In this document: one piece after another, positions 1 to 8,429 of the stretch | Position numbering within the stretch: the stretch's first letter is position 1 | Layout: each line of letters opens with the position of its first letter | Source of the DNA: Entomomonas sp964395065 | Lineage (GTDB): Bacteria > Pseudomonadota > Gammaproteobacteria > Pseudomonadales > Pseudomonadaceae | Direction: 5' to 3' | DNA: 22,119 nt | Assembly: GCA_964395065.1 (NCBI GenBank) | Contig: CAYNAM010000034.1 | Span: 1-22,119 of the forward strand | Made by a program: the position numbers and the translations under genes | Notes under the pieces: generated by a model | Told to the model about the DNA's origin: nothing | The model's input: the letters and a program-made list of their open reading frames with translations, nothing else | Databases searched by the model: none

Positions 1-508
1 GGATAGGAGAGTATGGGGTATCAGGAGGATAACTGTAATAAAACGGTTTTTCAATAATCGACTTATAACGCGCGAGAACTGTATTATTTTTCTCATATAA
101 CGCATGTAACCGTGCTAAATCTTTCAATACTGAAGCTACACATTGTGTATTGTACAAATCCATGCAAGGATACCGATAATTCTCGTCATCAAGCTTTAAC
201 CTCTGATATTGATAAATCGACTCATCTCTGTCTTTATCAATGGGGGCTGAATCATTGGTTTTAATGGCCAGACGTACGTTTTTATTCTCGTATTCAACAA
301 TTCTTTTACCCACCGTAAAATAATCATCGTCTACGGCGTCAATAGCCATCAAATACACATAAGCATTTTGCGCCATGTCGGGGTCATTAATAGGTTTAAC
401 ATCAAGCAGCTCTTTAACTTCAGGCAATAATTCAGTACTTGTATCATCCATCAATGGCAAAAAAGAACTAAAAAAAGTAAGCCCAAAAAACAAAACATAG
501 AGTTGCAT
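1..508 (-). CDS. Partial exported or membrane-anchored protein, unknown function (C-terminus beyond the left edge)
   Basis: An uninterrupted minus-strand frame starts at an ATG at 508 and is still open at base 1, so only the N-terminal 169 or so residues are present. The first 20 residues (MQLYVLFFGLTFFSSFLPLM) are hydrophobic and look like a signal peptide or anchor without a basic n-region. The rest is hydrophilic and rich in Asp, Lys and Tyr, with only two cysteines (in the sequence PCMDLYNTQCV). A good ribosome site (AGGGAG) lies about 8 bases before the ATG. The gene begins 33 bases after the stop of the DUF1266 gene on the same strand, so the two are probably cotranscribed. I do not recognise a family. 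Confidence 0.72.
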   Translation of the reverse strand, partial: MQLYVLFFGLTFFSSFLPLMDDTSTELLPEVKELLDVKPINDPDMAQNAYVYLMAIDAVDDDYFTVGKRIVEYENKNVRLAIKTNDSAPIDKDRDESIYQYQRLKLDDENYRYPCMDLYNTQCVASVLKDLARLHALYEKNNTVLARYKSIIEKPFYYSYPPDTPYSPI

Positions 509-541
509 GACCACTCCCTGGCTTATTAATATTTACACCCT

Positions 542-1327
542 TTATTTAAAGGGTGTTTTATTTATAGGAGCGTTTGCATCATCAAGCAATAACTTCGCGC
601 CTCTCATCAAATCTGTGGCTCTTTCTTCTGAACCATCCCATATTAATCCAGCAACAATATAATCCAATGCAACTTGTTGCCAAGAATCATAATCGGCCTG
701 TAATCGTTGCTTTAATGCATTACAATTTTGCTCAAAGGTTGGATAGTCAATGTAGTTCATATGCAATGACCAGCGACTAATATTCGCTAAACGCACAGCA
801 TCCCATGCTAATAAACTACGACTACTTTCCAAAGTACCTATACCACTATCTTGCAATCTCTTAGACCATGCTAACGCATTCGTAAGCATCGCACAAAGCT
901 CTGTGGTATTTTTGCTTCCCAACTCCCTTGCTATCTGGTTTAAGTCAGCTTTATTTTTAGCTTGATAATAAATAAGACTTATATTAGGTAATATCTTAAA
1001 CACAAACTGCATAAAACCATTGGCTGTGTTCATACAACTGACAAATGATTTGATATATGTTAATGATCTCTGATAGTCGGTGCTACAATTAGCTGCAATC
1101 AGGCCAGCTGCTCGCACATCAAAGGTTTCTCGATCAGTGATACCCCACATAACTTTTAAGCCATCCTCAATAGAAGGCAGGCTATAACGTGTTTCTATAG
1201 AGTTAATATAATCACCATTATAGGCCGATAAAATAGAAACAAGAGCCATCACCCATGGATCACACTCCATTAAATTTTCATCATGGTTGTAATGAAGGGT
1301 TTTATTATCTAAAGAATCAAACGGCAT
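542..1327 (-). CDS. DUF1266 family protein
   Basis: This 261-residue cytosolic protein (no signal peptide) resembles the DUF1266 family, which includes the uncharacterised E. coli proteins YbeU and YbeR. The family hallmarks by eye are WGITDRE near residues 61-67, the core LLAWDAVRLANISRW at about 172-186, and DSWQQVALDYIVAGLIWDG at about 214-232. The family has no established biochemical role. The ATG at 1327 is preceded by AAGGAG with good spacing, which supports this start. It lies downstream of tsaD on the same strand, and a partial exported protein follows 33 bases later. It might be part of a small accessory pair, but nothing visible shows what it acts on. Confidence 0.85.
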   Translation of the reverse strand: MPFDSLDNKTLHYNHDENLMECDPWVMALVSILSAYNGDYINSIETRYSLPSIEDGLKVMWGITDRETFDVRAAGLIAANCSTDYQRSLTYIKSFVSCMNTANGFMQFVFKILPNISLIYYQAKNKADLNQIARELGSKNTTELCAMLTNALAWSKRLQDSGIGTLESSRSLLAWDAVRLANISRWSLHMNYIDYPTFEQNCNALKQRLQADYDSWQQVALDYIVAGLIWDGSEERATDLMRGAKLLLDDANAPINKTPFK

Positions 1328-1409
1328 TTATCGCTCCTTTTATTAATGTAGGTTATAACTATAAACAAATAAAAACACTAGAAAGGTTATCCCTCTATAA
1401 ACTTGCTTA

Positions 1410-1475
1410 TCAATCAATAGCAGGCAGTTGTTCCATTGGCCAGCGGGCTTTGACTTCCACAGCTAAGTCACCATG
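1410..1475 (-). other. Detached in-frame remnant of the TsaD C-terminal tail
   Basis: Directly after the tsaD TAG (1476-1478) the same frame stays open for 21 codons (HGDLAVEVKA then RWPMEQLPAID) and ends at TGA 1410-1412. The last residues match the conserved C-terminal ending of gammaproteobacterial TsaD proteins (for example RWPLAELPAA in E. coli, as I recall it). The stretch is therefore former tsaD coding sequence cut off by one nonsense codon, or it is still made by readthrough. It has no frameshift and no other stop. Confidence 0.85.
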
Positions 1476-2438
1476 CTAACCCGCTAACAAACGCTGGCAA
1501 CCGGCATAGGCAATCATTGCCCCATTATCGGTACAAAATTGGGGTCTGGCATAAAACACATGGCCTTTTAAGGGCGCTACCATGGCTTCTAATGACTGGC
1601 GTAAGGCTTTATTCGCACTCACCCCGCCTGCAATCACTAATTGATTTAGCCCCGTTTGCTCTAAAGCACGACGGCATTTAATGGTGAGTGTATCTACCAC
1701 CGCTTGTTGAAAGGCTAACGCAATATCGGCTTTGGTTTGCTCTGTTTCATCACCCTCCGCCTTGCATTGTTGCCATGCATTTAAGGCAGCGGTTTTTAAA
1801 CCACTAAAACTAAACATTAACCCAGGACGATCCGTCATCGGGCGAGGAAACGTAAAGCGCTTGGCAACTCCTTGCATAGCAAGTTTAGCAATTTCTGGCC
1901 CACCGGGGTAGTTAAGCCCTAGAAGCTTGGCGGTTTTATCAAAGGCTTCACCCGCGGCATCGTCCACCGACTCACCCAATAACTCATAACGGCCGATACC
2001 ATCCACCCGCACTAGCTGTGTATGTCCACCAGACACCAACAACGCCACAAAAGGGAATTTTGGTGGGTTTTCTTCTAACATGGGGGCTAACAAATGCCCC
2101 TCCATGTGGTGAACACCTACGGCGGGAATACCCAAAGCAAACGCAAAGGCTTTAGCAAAAGAAGCCCCTACCAATAAAGCGCCCACTAAGCCGGGGCCCG
2201 CTGTATAAGCAACGCCATCAATAGCTTGCTTAGTACAGCCTGCTTCTGTCAACACTTGGTTTAATAAGGGAATAAGGCGTTTAATGTGGTCGCGCGAGGC
2301 TAACTCAGGCACAACACCGCCATAAATACGGTGCAGATCAATCTGGCTAAAAAGTGCATCCGCCAGCAGCCCCTCTTCACTGTCATAAAGGGCGACACCT
2401 GTTTCATCACAAGAGCTTTCAATACCTAACACCAACAT
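1476..2438 (-). CDS. tsaD: tRNA N6-adenosine threonylcarbamoyltransferase TsaD, C-terminally truncated by an in-frame TAG
   Basis: TsaD (Kae1/YgjD/Gcp) transfers the threonylcarbamoyl group to A37 of ANN-decoding tRNAs, working with TsaB and TsaE in the cytosol. The N-terminal MLVLGIESSCDETG, the metal-binding HMEGH (His111 and His115), LLVSGGHTQLV, and the late CTDNGAMIAYAG motif are all present, so the ASKHA-type catalytic core is complete. The protein stops at residue 320 with CQRLLAG. The normal length is about 335-345, and the missing tail lies intact in the same frame downstream (see 1410-1475). The encoded enzyme is essential in many bacteria, so the truncated form presumably works or the TAG is read through. 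A weak ribosome site (AGG) precedes the ATG and a TATAAT lies about 50 bases upstream. I see no rpsU beside it, unlike in many gammaproteobacteria. Confidence 0.96.
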   Translation of the reverse strand: MLVLGIESSCDETGVALYDSEEGLLADALFSQIDLHRIYGGVVPELASRDHIKRLIPLLNQVLTEAGCTKQAIDGVAYTAGPGLVGALLVGASFAKAFAFALGIPAVGVHHMEGHLLAPMLEENPPKFPFVALLVSGGHTQLVRVDGIGRYELLGESVDDAAGEAFDKTAKLLGLNYPGGPEIAKLAMQGVAKRFTFPRPMTDRPGLMFSFSGLKTAALNAWQQCKAEGDETEQTKADIALAFQQAVVDTLTIKCRRALEQTGLNQLVIAGGVSANKALRQSLEAMVAPLKGHVFYARPQFCTDNGAMIAYAGCQRLLAG

Positions 2439-2487
2439 TCAAAAATACCTGTATAAACAAAATTAAAGCAATGGCTAAATGAGGTTT

Positions 2488-2493
2488 ATTATA
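2488..2493 (-). promoter_or_regulatory. Probable -10 box of the tsaD promoter
   Basis: A perfect TATAAT on the minus strand lies 50 bases before the tsaD start and just downstream of the terminator of the preceding gene, giving a leader of roughly 40 bases. The matching -35 region (ATGAAT at 17 bases) is weak, so the call rests on the -10 box and its position. Confidence 0.45.
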
Positions 2494-2531
2494 TACTGAA
2501 TGACTGACGCATTCATTTTAAAAATACCGAT

Positions 2532-2573
2532 AAAAAGTAGCAGCGCCTACAATCACGTTGGCAATCTGCTACC
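2532..2573 (-). terminator. Rho-independent terminator of the hexapeptide-repeat gene
   Basis: On the minus strand a GTAGCAG/CTGCTAC stem of 7 bp (2566-2572 with 2537-2543), with an inner GCC/GGC pairing, is followed at once by TTTTTAT. It lies 12-50 bases after the stop of the 2585-3835 gene and separates that gene from the tsaD promoter. Confidence 0.75.
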
Positions 2574-2584
2574 TTTATAATCCA

Positions 2585-3835
2585 TTATTTAACCGGCGTT
2601 AACGTTTTCAACCCCATTTTAGATAAGGCAACCTCCATTAATAAGGTAAATTCTCGGTAGGTTTTTTCATCATTTTCAGCATTGACTCTGGCTAAAAAGG
2701 CATCAACACTTTCTTCAACACGTTGAAAATACTCTTCTTTTCCTTGGCTATTTTTATGCCAAATGCCTATATTCACTTTTGCCACACCCGTTTTAGACAA
2801 AAACACGGTCAACACATCACCATATAAACAATGGCTATTAGAAAACCAAAATAAATCGGTTGCCTTCGATACATAGGCATCGCCTGAAATATGAGGGTCT
2901 CCATTATGCGTCATGACATTACCTAATATCTCGGCTTCACCATAGACTTCAGCATAACCATCAATATCCGCATTACCATGAACTTTAGCCTTACCATAGA
3001 CCTCAGCACTGGAATTAACCCAAGCCTGCCCATAAACTTGAGCATCGTCATGAACACGCCCTTTAAAGAAAACCCAGCCCTCTTCATACACTTGGGCACG
3101 CCCATAAACACGTCCTTGCTCATGAATCTCTGCTTTACCATAGATTTTAGCTTCATCATACACCTTGGCTTTGTCATACACTTGGGCAGACTCATAGACG
3201 TGAGCATGGCCTAACACTTTAGCTTTACAACAAACACATGCGTTGCCATAAACTTGGGCATGTTGAAAGACTTTAGCCTCATGATTAACCTCTGTTTCAC
3301 CATAAATTTGAGCATTATCATAAACTTTAGCGCGTTTAAAGAGAGAAGCTTTCTCATAAACTTTGGCTTGCCCATACACTTTTGCACACTGATGCAAACC
3401 AGCCTCACCAAAGACTTGCGCCTCATCATAAACCTTAGCAAAATGGAGTAAATAGGCTTCATCATAGACTTTGGCTTTGCCATACACCTTACTTCTATCG
3501 TACAACTCCGCCTTGCCAAAAACTTCTGCCTCACCAAACACACGCACATTATCATAGAGGCATGCTTCACCATAAATCTTGGCCTTACCGTACACGCGGG
3601 CTTTGTATTGGACTTGGGCATCTCCGTATACTTTTGCGTCGCCATAGACCCTAGCATCGCCATAAACCCATGCATTGCCCTCATGGGATAGGTTATCTTC
3701 TTTTTCTACGTAACCGCCGTAGTCCCCTTTTGCTACATCACCAAAGTCACAGAGCGCTTTTATTCTATAAAGCATCTCCCCTGTTGATAATTTGATACCA
3801 TCACAAAAGTCCGTGTTTAATTGATACTTTTTCAT
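2585..3835 (-). CDS. YdcK-like hexapeptide-repeat (left-handed beta-solenoid) protein
   Basis: A 416-residue protein with three parts. Residues 1-55 form an N-terminal cap (LYRIKALCDFGDV, GDYGGYVE, NLSHEGNAWVYG) typical of YdcK-like and phage-associated solenoid proteins. Residues about 56-307 are about 42 hexapeptides, mostly of the type VYGxA(K/Q/E), with a strong 12-residue pattern in which VYG recurs every second unit. Residues 308-416 are a non-repetitive C-terminal domain (SGDAYVSKATDLFWF, SKTGVAKVNIGIWH) ending in a helical segment. Such repeats fold as a left-handed parallel beta-helix. Acyltransferase activity is sometimes guessed for this family but no catalytic site is evident. There is no signal peptide. 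AAGGAA lies 7 bases before the ATG. It has its own terminator and appears monocistronic. The function is unknown, and a scaffold or binding role is only a guess. Confidence 0.9.
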   Translation of the reverse strand: MKKYQLNTDFCDGIKLSTGEMLYRIKALCDFGDVAKGDYGGYVEKEDNLSHEGNAWVYGDARVYGDAKVYGDAQVQYKARVYGKAKIYGEACLYDNVRVFGEAEVFGKAELYDRSKVYGKAKVYDEAYLLHFAKVYDEAQVFGEAGLHQCAKVYGQAKVYEKASLFKRAKVYDNAQIYGETEVNHEAKVFQHAQVYGNACVCCKAKVLGHAHVYESAQVYDKAKVYDEAKIYGKAEIHEQGRVYGRAQVYEEGWVFFKGRVHDDAQVYGQAWVNSSAEVYGKAKVHGNADIDGYAEVYGEAEILGNVMTHNGDPHISGDAYVSKATDLFWFSNSHCLYGDVLTVFLSKTGVAKVNIGIWHKNSQGKEEYFQRVEESVDAFLARVNAENDEKTYREFTLLMEVALSKMGLKTLTPVK

Positions 3836-4353
3836 TGGATATTCCTTGTCTTTTAATCATTATTTTTGCTCAGTTGACGAAAAACTTGCCACAAAGCGTT
3901 TAATTTCTAACGAGAAAATATCAATGAATTTTAGGAAATAGCGGTGCTTACCTTCTTATTAAAAAATAAGCCAGCCAAAATAAAGAATGACGCATTAAGC
4001 AACCATAAAAGGCATTTAAACAATCGCTTGTCATCAGCAATTAAATGCGCGGTTAGCGTTCATGTAAAAGAAAATAATATTTTTAACATGCTGAGCGTCC
4101 TGTAAAGAATTCAGAGTGAATTGTCTTGTATTGTAACATTGATTGTTATTTTTAGCCCTTTCTTTGCTCAAAATAGTTGATTAATAAGCAGTGAACTATT
4201 ATGAAGTCATACTCTCTAAGGTGAGGGTACTAAAAACCATTTTAGCCATAAGTTTTATGGCTTTATTATTAAAAACTCCTTTAAATAAAACAAACAACAG
4301 GGATTTATCACAGAACTCCCTTCAAATAAGTAAAAATAAACTGAGGTTATTTT
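3836..4353. other. 518-base intergenic region between divergent genes, no convincing gene
   Basis: This very A+T-rich gap separates the minus-strand solenoid gene from the plus-strand AEC permease, so it should carry both promoters. I see one inverted repeat (GCATTTAA at 4012-4019 with TTAAATGC at 4041-4048) with no T-run after it. Possible plus-strand promoter halves are TTGTCT 4121-4126 with TGTTAT 4144-4149, and TTGATT 4177-4182 with TATGAA 4200-4205; both are weak. A short frame from 4191 has no ribosome site and overlaps the permease start. Confidence 0.5.
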
Positions 4354-5274
4354 ATGCTCAATGTTATCGGCTCCGCCATGGGGCCAATTATTTTTGTGTT
4401 GGCCATTGGCTTTTATTGTGGAAAAAAGAATTATTTTTCTGAGGAAGCAACACAAGCCTTTGCCAATTTTGTGGTTAATATCGCCCTACCCTTGGCGCTA
4501 TTTCTAGCCGCCGCTACTGTATCACCCGATGTGTTACTCAATGGCAAATATTTCTTATCCATTGCCGCGGGTCTAATCATCACCTTTATTATTGGGCTAC
4601 TTTGTTCACACTTACTCTTTAAGCACAACACCAAAGACAGCGCAGGGCAAGCACTGGCCGTATCATTTCCTGATATGGCGTACTGTGGGCCACCTGTTTT
4701 ACTAGCCACCGTAGGTTCGTCTGGTTTAATTGCGATGGTGATTGGTAATATTATTTACACCGTAATTATTATTCCTTTTGTCATGCTATTGCTCAGCCGT
4801 GATACGGGTAATGTGAGTATTATTAGCACATTAAAAAGTGCAGTAAAGAAACCTCTCGTGATCTTACCAGTATTAGGAGCTATTCTCGCTATATCAGGCA
4901 TTAAGTTACCTAAAATAGTCTACGATTCTGTCGAAGAGGTAGGTAAATGCGCAGGTGGTGTGGCATTATTTTTCTTAGGATTAATGATTGCTAAGATCAA
5001 ACTCAAAGCCAATACGGAAATTATTTTTAACGTATTTATTAAAAATATTTTACAAGGTGCTTTAATTCTAGGAACAGGGCTTTTATTAGGCTTAGAGCAT
5101 GATTTATTAAAAGCAGCCTTTGTAATTGGTTTTTTACCAACAGCAACGGCTGTGCCTGCCATTTGTATTACTAGTAAAGCTTACGTGGAAGACTCGGCCT
5201 CTACTGTATTACTCAGTACACTTTGCTCTTTTGTTACCATCATTATTGGTATTATTATCGAAACATGTCTATAG
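4354..5274 (+). CDS. AEC (auxin efflux carrier) family permease
   Basis: A 306-residue, almost entirely hydrophobic protein with about ten predicted membrane segments in two halves separated by a more polar middle (about residues 150-195). It starts MLNVIGSAMGPIIFVLAIGF and has the ANFVVNIALPLALF segment typical of the AEC family (MdcF/MleP-like). AEC members move small carboxylates such as malate or malonate across the inner membrane, but the substrate cannot be read from sequence. GAGG lies about 10 bases before the ATG, and no other start fits as well. It is monocistronic: a divergent gene lies upstream and a convergent one downstream, with a hairpin between. A second, distinct AEC permease occurs at 13769-14698. 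Confidence 0.92.
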   Translation: MLNVIGSAMGPIIFVLAIGFYCGKKNYFSEEATQAFANFVVNIALPLALFLAAATVSPDVLLNGKYFLSIAAGLIITFIIGLLCSHLLFKHNTKDSAGQALAVSFPDMAYCGPPVLLATVGSSGLIAMVIGNIIYTVIIIPFVMLLLSRDTGNVSIISTLKSAVKKPLVILPVLGAILAISGIKLPKIVYDSVEEVGKCAGGVALFFLGLMIAKIKLKANTEIIFNVFIKNILQGALILGTGLLLGLEHDLLKAAFVIGFLPTATAVPAICITSKAYVEDSASTVLLSTLCSFVTIIIGIIIETCL

Positions 5275-5284
5275 ACATCACAAG

Positions 5285-5315
5285 AACAGCCACTGCATAT
5301 CAAGCATTGGCTGTT
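5285..5315. terminator. Hairpin between convergent genes, possible bidirectional terminator
   Basis: An 8-bp stem AACAGCCA/TGGCTGTT (5285-5292 with 5308-5315), with a further TGC/GCA pairing inside, sits 10 bases after the AEC stop and 18 bases before the stop of the convergent MORN gene. T-runs on either side are poor, so the terminator call is moderate. Confidence 0.5.
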
Positions 5316-5333
5316 TGATAAATGATCGCTTGA

Positions 5334-6524
5334 TTATCTTTTTTTATAAGGCTTACCATCTTCGCGCCAGTATTGCCAAATGCCTTTAGGGGTATCCTGC
5401 TCATACTCGCCTAACAACAAGCGTTTTCCATTGGGATAATACTGGGCATACCGCCCTTGTTTTTTACCTTGCTGGTAGTTTTCTTCTAAAAACAATTGCC
5501 CATCACGGTACCAAATAAACCATTGCCCCTCAGGCAGTCCTTGATTGTATTGTCCACGCTCACGAGGTTGACCATTATCATACCATGCTTGCCAAATACC
5601 TTGTTTTTTTCCATCCAAATAACGGCCTTGCTGAGCGATTTGTCCATTAGCATGAAAGCGCTGTAGATCATCGATTGGGGTATTTTTTTGATAACGTTGT
5701 TGTGCAGATAGCTGACCATTATCATACCAGTACCGCCATTGTCCCTCGCGTAACCCTTGTTGATAACGCCCCTCAAACGCTTTTTGTCCATTGCTATAAA
5801 AACGTTGCCATACACTATCCATTAAACCATTACTATAATTGGCACTAAGGCGGTCGCCTGTTTCATAGGTGGTTTGCCAATGCCCTATTCGCTTACCATT
5901 TTTATACTGTCCTTGGGTTTCTAAATTGCCATTTAAGTGCCAGCTTTTCCAAGCGCCATCTAACAGGTCATTTTTATAAAACTCATCGTATTGCTGTTGC
6001 CCATTAGTGTGCCACATTTGCCAATGGCCTTGTTTTTTTCCAGCTAAATAATTGCCTTGTTGCTTTAATTGTTGGTTATTATACCAACTCCGCCACTCAC
6101 CCACTTTTTGACCGTGGTGGTAATCGCCCTGTACACTTTTATTGCCTGTAAAATTCCAATATATCCATGTACCACTAGGCTCACCTTGTACAAAGGATGC
6201 CTCCAAGAATTTTTGCCCATCGCTTCGCCAAAGTGTCAAATTGCCATGAATGTGATAGTTTAAGTAATCATCTAACTCAAACTTCGCCAAATTGAGTTGA
6301 ACTTCATCTAGTAAAATGTAGGGATCACTGAATTTAGAACCATCTAAATAAAAATCTTGAACCAGTAAGCCATTATTTATTTTTTTAAGTAATACTCGCT
6401 TAAACAAGTCGCTATTAACTGCTATTTCCCCTTTCTCACTCATGGCGACAGCCACCGATGATAAGGCTAAATTACAGGTTAGACTTGCAGCCAACAACAA
6501 CGTTGTTATGATTTTTTTCATCAT
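5334..6524 (-). CDS. Exported MORN_2 (YwqK-like) repeat protein
   Basis: A 396-residue protein with a clear signal peptide (MMKKIITTLLLAASLTCNLA, with likely cleavage near SVAVA-M). After a linker of about 90 residues come at least twelve 23-residue repeats of the form G-x-W-x-x-W-Y-x-N-G-Q followed by a G-x-Y-x-x-G-K-x-x-G link, for example EGQWRYWYDNGQ and QGIWQAWYDNGQ. These are the MORN-variant repeats of the YwqK family, which databases often label toxin-antitoxin antitoxin without good evidence. The repeats run to the C-terminus with no extra domain. The start lies 6 bases after the metallophosphatase stop with no good ribosome site, suggesting translational coupling. Likely periplasmic or surface-attached; the partner is unknown. 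Confidence 0.88.
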   Translation of the reverse strand: MMKKIITTLLLAASLTCNLALSSVAVAMSEKGEIAVNSDLFKRVLLKKINNGLLVQDFYLDGSKFSDPYILLDEVQLNLAKFELDDYLNYHIHGNLTLWRSDGQKFLEASFVQGEPSGTWIYWNFTGNKSVQGDYHHGQKVGEWRSWYNNQQLKQQGNYLAGKKQGHWQMWHTNGQQQYDEFYKNDLLDGAWKSWHLNGNLETQGQYKNGKRIGHWQTTYETGDRLSANYSNGLMDSVWQRFYSNGQKAFEGRYQQGLREGQWRYWYDNGQLSAQQRYQKNTPIDDLQRFHANGQIAQQGRYLDGKKQGIWQAWYDNGQPRERGQYNQGLPEGQWFIWYRDGQLFLEENYQQGKKQGRYAQYYPNGKRLLLGEYEQDTPKGIWQYWREDGKPYKKR

Positions 6525-6530
6525 GCTGTA

Positions 6531-7493
6531 TTACTGAGGTTTTTTAACCTCAACCCATACAAATTTATTAGGATCAATGTGTGTTTCGTTATCTAGGCGA
6601 TAAGCCACTAATTTACCATACTTTACAGCGCTATAATCTAAACAAGCAATATTATTTTGTATCGGTTCTGGCATCCCAGTACACCAATAATGCCCAATAA
6701 ACAAAAGAGGATCGTGAATTGAATACATGCTACACAATGCAGCTTGTTCAGGTGTTAAGTGAGTATTCGCAACAGAGGCAGGTAATGCATCGGGCTGAAA
6801 TACCACATCATGACAGGTCTTAGGGTTTATCGCCCAAAACTTGGCACGAAACATTCGCCGAACAAAGCCATCATAACTAACGACCGTCTGCCCCTCAGGT
6901 AAAGGCAACTTTAGCCCTAACAACAAGCGCTCAACAATATCACTTTCATAGCTTCCCCAATCCAATGTTTTTTGGATAAACTCAGGGGTTATTTTTTGGT
7001 GGGGATAATCTTGTTTAAACTGGTTAATTAGCATCTGATCCCAACACGCATGAACCAATCGAAAACGGTCGTTCTCAATAAACAAGGGTAAACTATAAAA
7101 CCACTGTGTAAACACACACCACTCATCAGGATAATGCTCAAACTGCTCCATTGTTTCAAGCGCTACTCGCTTATTTCTAGGAGTCATCGGGCGTACAAAA
7201 CTTGTTGGATCATCAGGGTGTGGCGTCACCGCTGCCAACGCATAATACTCATGATTTCCCATGAGACAGATCGCTTGGCCTTTATCCACCATATTTTTAA
7301 CCAAATGCAGCGCTTGGCGAATCCGTGGCCCACGATCAACAATATCACCCAAAAACAAGGCCATACGCGAAGGATGTTGCCAGACGCCCTCTTTTAATTG
7401 ATAGCCCATTTGCTCCAATAAAAGCGCCAAGGTATCTGCACACCCATGAACATCACCGATGATATCGTAACCTCGGTTTGGATCAAGCCACAT
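6531..7493 (-). CDS. PPP-type metallophosphatase (calcineurin-like phosphoesterase)
   Basis: A 320-residue cytosolic enzyme with the full dinuclear metal site of the PPP-type phosphoesterases: GDVHG (13-17), GDIVDRG (49-55), GNHE (79-82), a histidine in RLVHACW (His148) and another in FIGHYW (His268). Relatives include PrpE-type and ApaH-like bis(5'-nucleosyl)-tetraphosphatases and protein Ser/Thr phosphatases, so the substrate is uncertain. The ATG shares its A with the TAA stop of nadK (a 1-base overlap), and the MORN gene follows after 6 bases. The three genes therefore form one transcript with coupled translation. The link to nadK would fit a role in nucleotide metabolism, but that is inference. 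Confidence 0.9.
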   Translation of the reverse strand: MWLDPNRGYDIIGDVHGCADTLALLLEQMGYQLKEGVWQHPSRMALFLGDIVDRGPRIRQALHLVKNMVDKGQAICLMGNHEYYALAAVTPHPDDPTSFVRPMTPRNKRVALETMEQFEHYPDEWCVFTQWFYSLPLFIENDRFRLVHACWDQMLINQFKQDYPHQKITPEFIQKTLDWGSYESDIVERLLLGLKLPLPEGQTVVSYDGFVRRMFRAKFWAINPKTCHDVVFQPDALPASVANTHLTPEQAALCSMYSIHDPLLFIGHYWCTGMPEPIQNNIACLDYSAVKYGKLVAYRLDNETHIDPNKFVWVEVKKPQ

Positions 7494-8383
7494 TAAACAC
7501 GATCCTCAATTAAACGACTTCCCCAACCTAATTTAGTACGACAAATCTTATAAAAATTATAATCTGACATATGCAATAACTTAATTTGATGCTTGTACTT
7601 ACGCACTATAATTTCATCCCCCGGAGTACAGTACAAGTGATTCTGAGCATCACACGACACCTGTGGATTAATGGTTAAATGCGGTGAAATAATAATTTTC
7701 AACTCGCTATCACCATCTACCACGATAGGACGGCTGGATAAGGTATGCGGGTTCATCGGTACTACAAGCATTGCATTTAATTTAGGGTGAACAATCGGCC
7801 CCCCCGCAGAAAGCGCATAAGCAGTAGAACCTGTAGGGGTTGAAATAATTAAACCATCAGCTTGTTGGCTACTGATAAATTGCCCATCCAGATAGATTTC
7901 AAACTCAATCATCCTCGCTGACTGCCCCGCATGCAATACCACATCATTAAGGGCATCACCATTCTCAACACCGCCGTCTTGATGATTTACTTGTGCATTT
8001 AATAAAAAACGCTCCTCTAATAAATAGCGCCCCTCTAATACTTCTGTAATTTGGCTTTCCAGCTTATTCGGATTAATATCCGTTAAAAACCCCAAACGAC
8101 CTCTATTAATGCCGACCAAGGGAATATTATAAGGTGCAAGTTCTCTTGCAGCACCAAGCATACTACCATCGCCGCCCACCACAATGGCTAAATCACAGGT
8201 CTCACCTAACTCGCGATAACTCACCGTTGATAAACCGTGATCCGCCATTGTTTGTGCAATCGTCTCTTCTAAAACGACTGATAGCTTTCTTTGTGAAAGC
8301 AATTGTTTCAAACGGTGTATGCTATCCACCACATGCTGGCTATTTAGGCGGCCAATAATGCCTATTTTTTGGAACTGATTCAT
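7493..8383 (-). CDS. nadK: NAD kinase
   Basis: NAD kinase phosphorylates NAD+ with ATP to give NADP+ in the cytosol and is usually essential. The 296-residue protein has GGDGS (70-74) at the nucleotide site, the conserved NRGRLGFLTD (93-102), and TPTGSTAYALSAGGPIVHP from 182, all complete. I chose the ATG at 8383 because AGGGA lies at normal spacing and the protein then begins MNQFQKIGIIGR as in other bacterial NadK proteins. A TTG five codons upstream would be a poorer start. The stop overlaps the metallophosphatase start by one base (TAATG), indicating translational coupling. Confidence 0.97.
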   Translation of the reverse strand: MNQFQKIGIIGRLNSQHVVDSIHRLKQLLSQRKLSVVLEETIAQTMADHGLSTVSYRELGETCDLAIVVGGDGSMLGAARELAPYNIPLVGINRGRLGFLTDINPNKLESQITEVLEGRYLLEERFLLNAQVNHQDGGVENGDALNDVVLHAGQSARMIEFEIYLDGQFISSQQADGLIISTPTGSTAYALSAGGPIVHPKLNAMLVVPMNPHTLSSRPIVVDGDSELKIIISPHLTINPQVSCDAQNHLYCTPGDEIIVRKYKHQIKLLHMSDYNFYKICRTKLGWGSRLIEDRV

Positions 8384-8429
8384 GTTTTCCCTACACAATA
8401 AGGTTATTGAAAAACTATAAACAACACCA

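Noticed and set aside
2900..3680. Regularly spaced repeats that might suggest a CRISPR or satellite array
   Set aside because: The units are degenerate, have no unique spacers and stay in frame as VYGxA hexapeptides of one long gene.
2923..3684. Several open frames of 65-157 codons on both strands inside the solenoid gene
   Set aside because: They are low-complexity shadows produced by the 18/36-base coding repeat, full of repeated Met/Lys or Leu/Ile/Asn patterns.
4191..4442. 83-codon plus-strand frame upstream of the AEC permease
   Set aside because: No ribosome site, overlaps the well-supported AEC start in another frame, and no family resemblance.
5334..6524. Calling the YwqK-like MORN protein a toxin-antitoxin antitoxin
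   Set aside because: It has a signal peptide and no toxin partner gene beside it; the database label for this repeat family has weak support.
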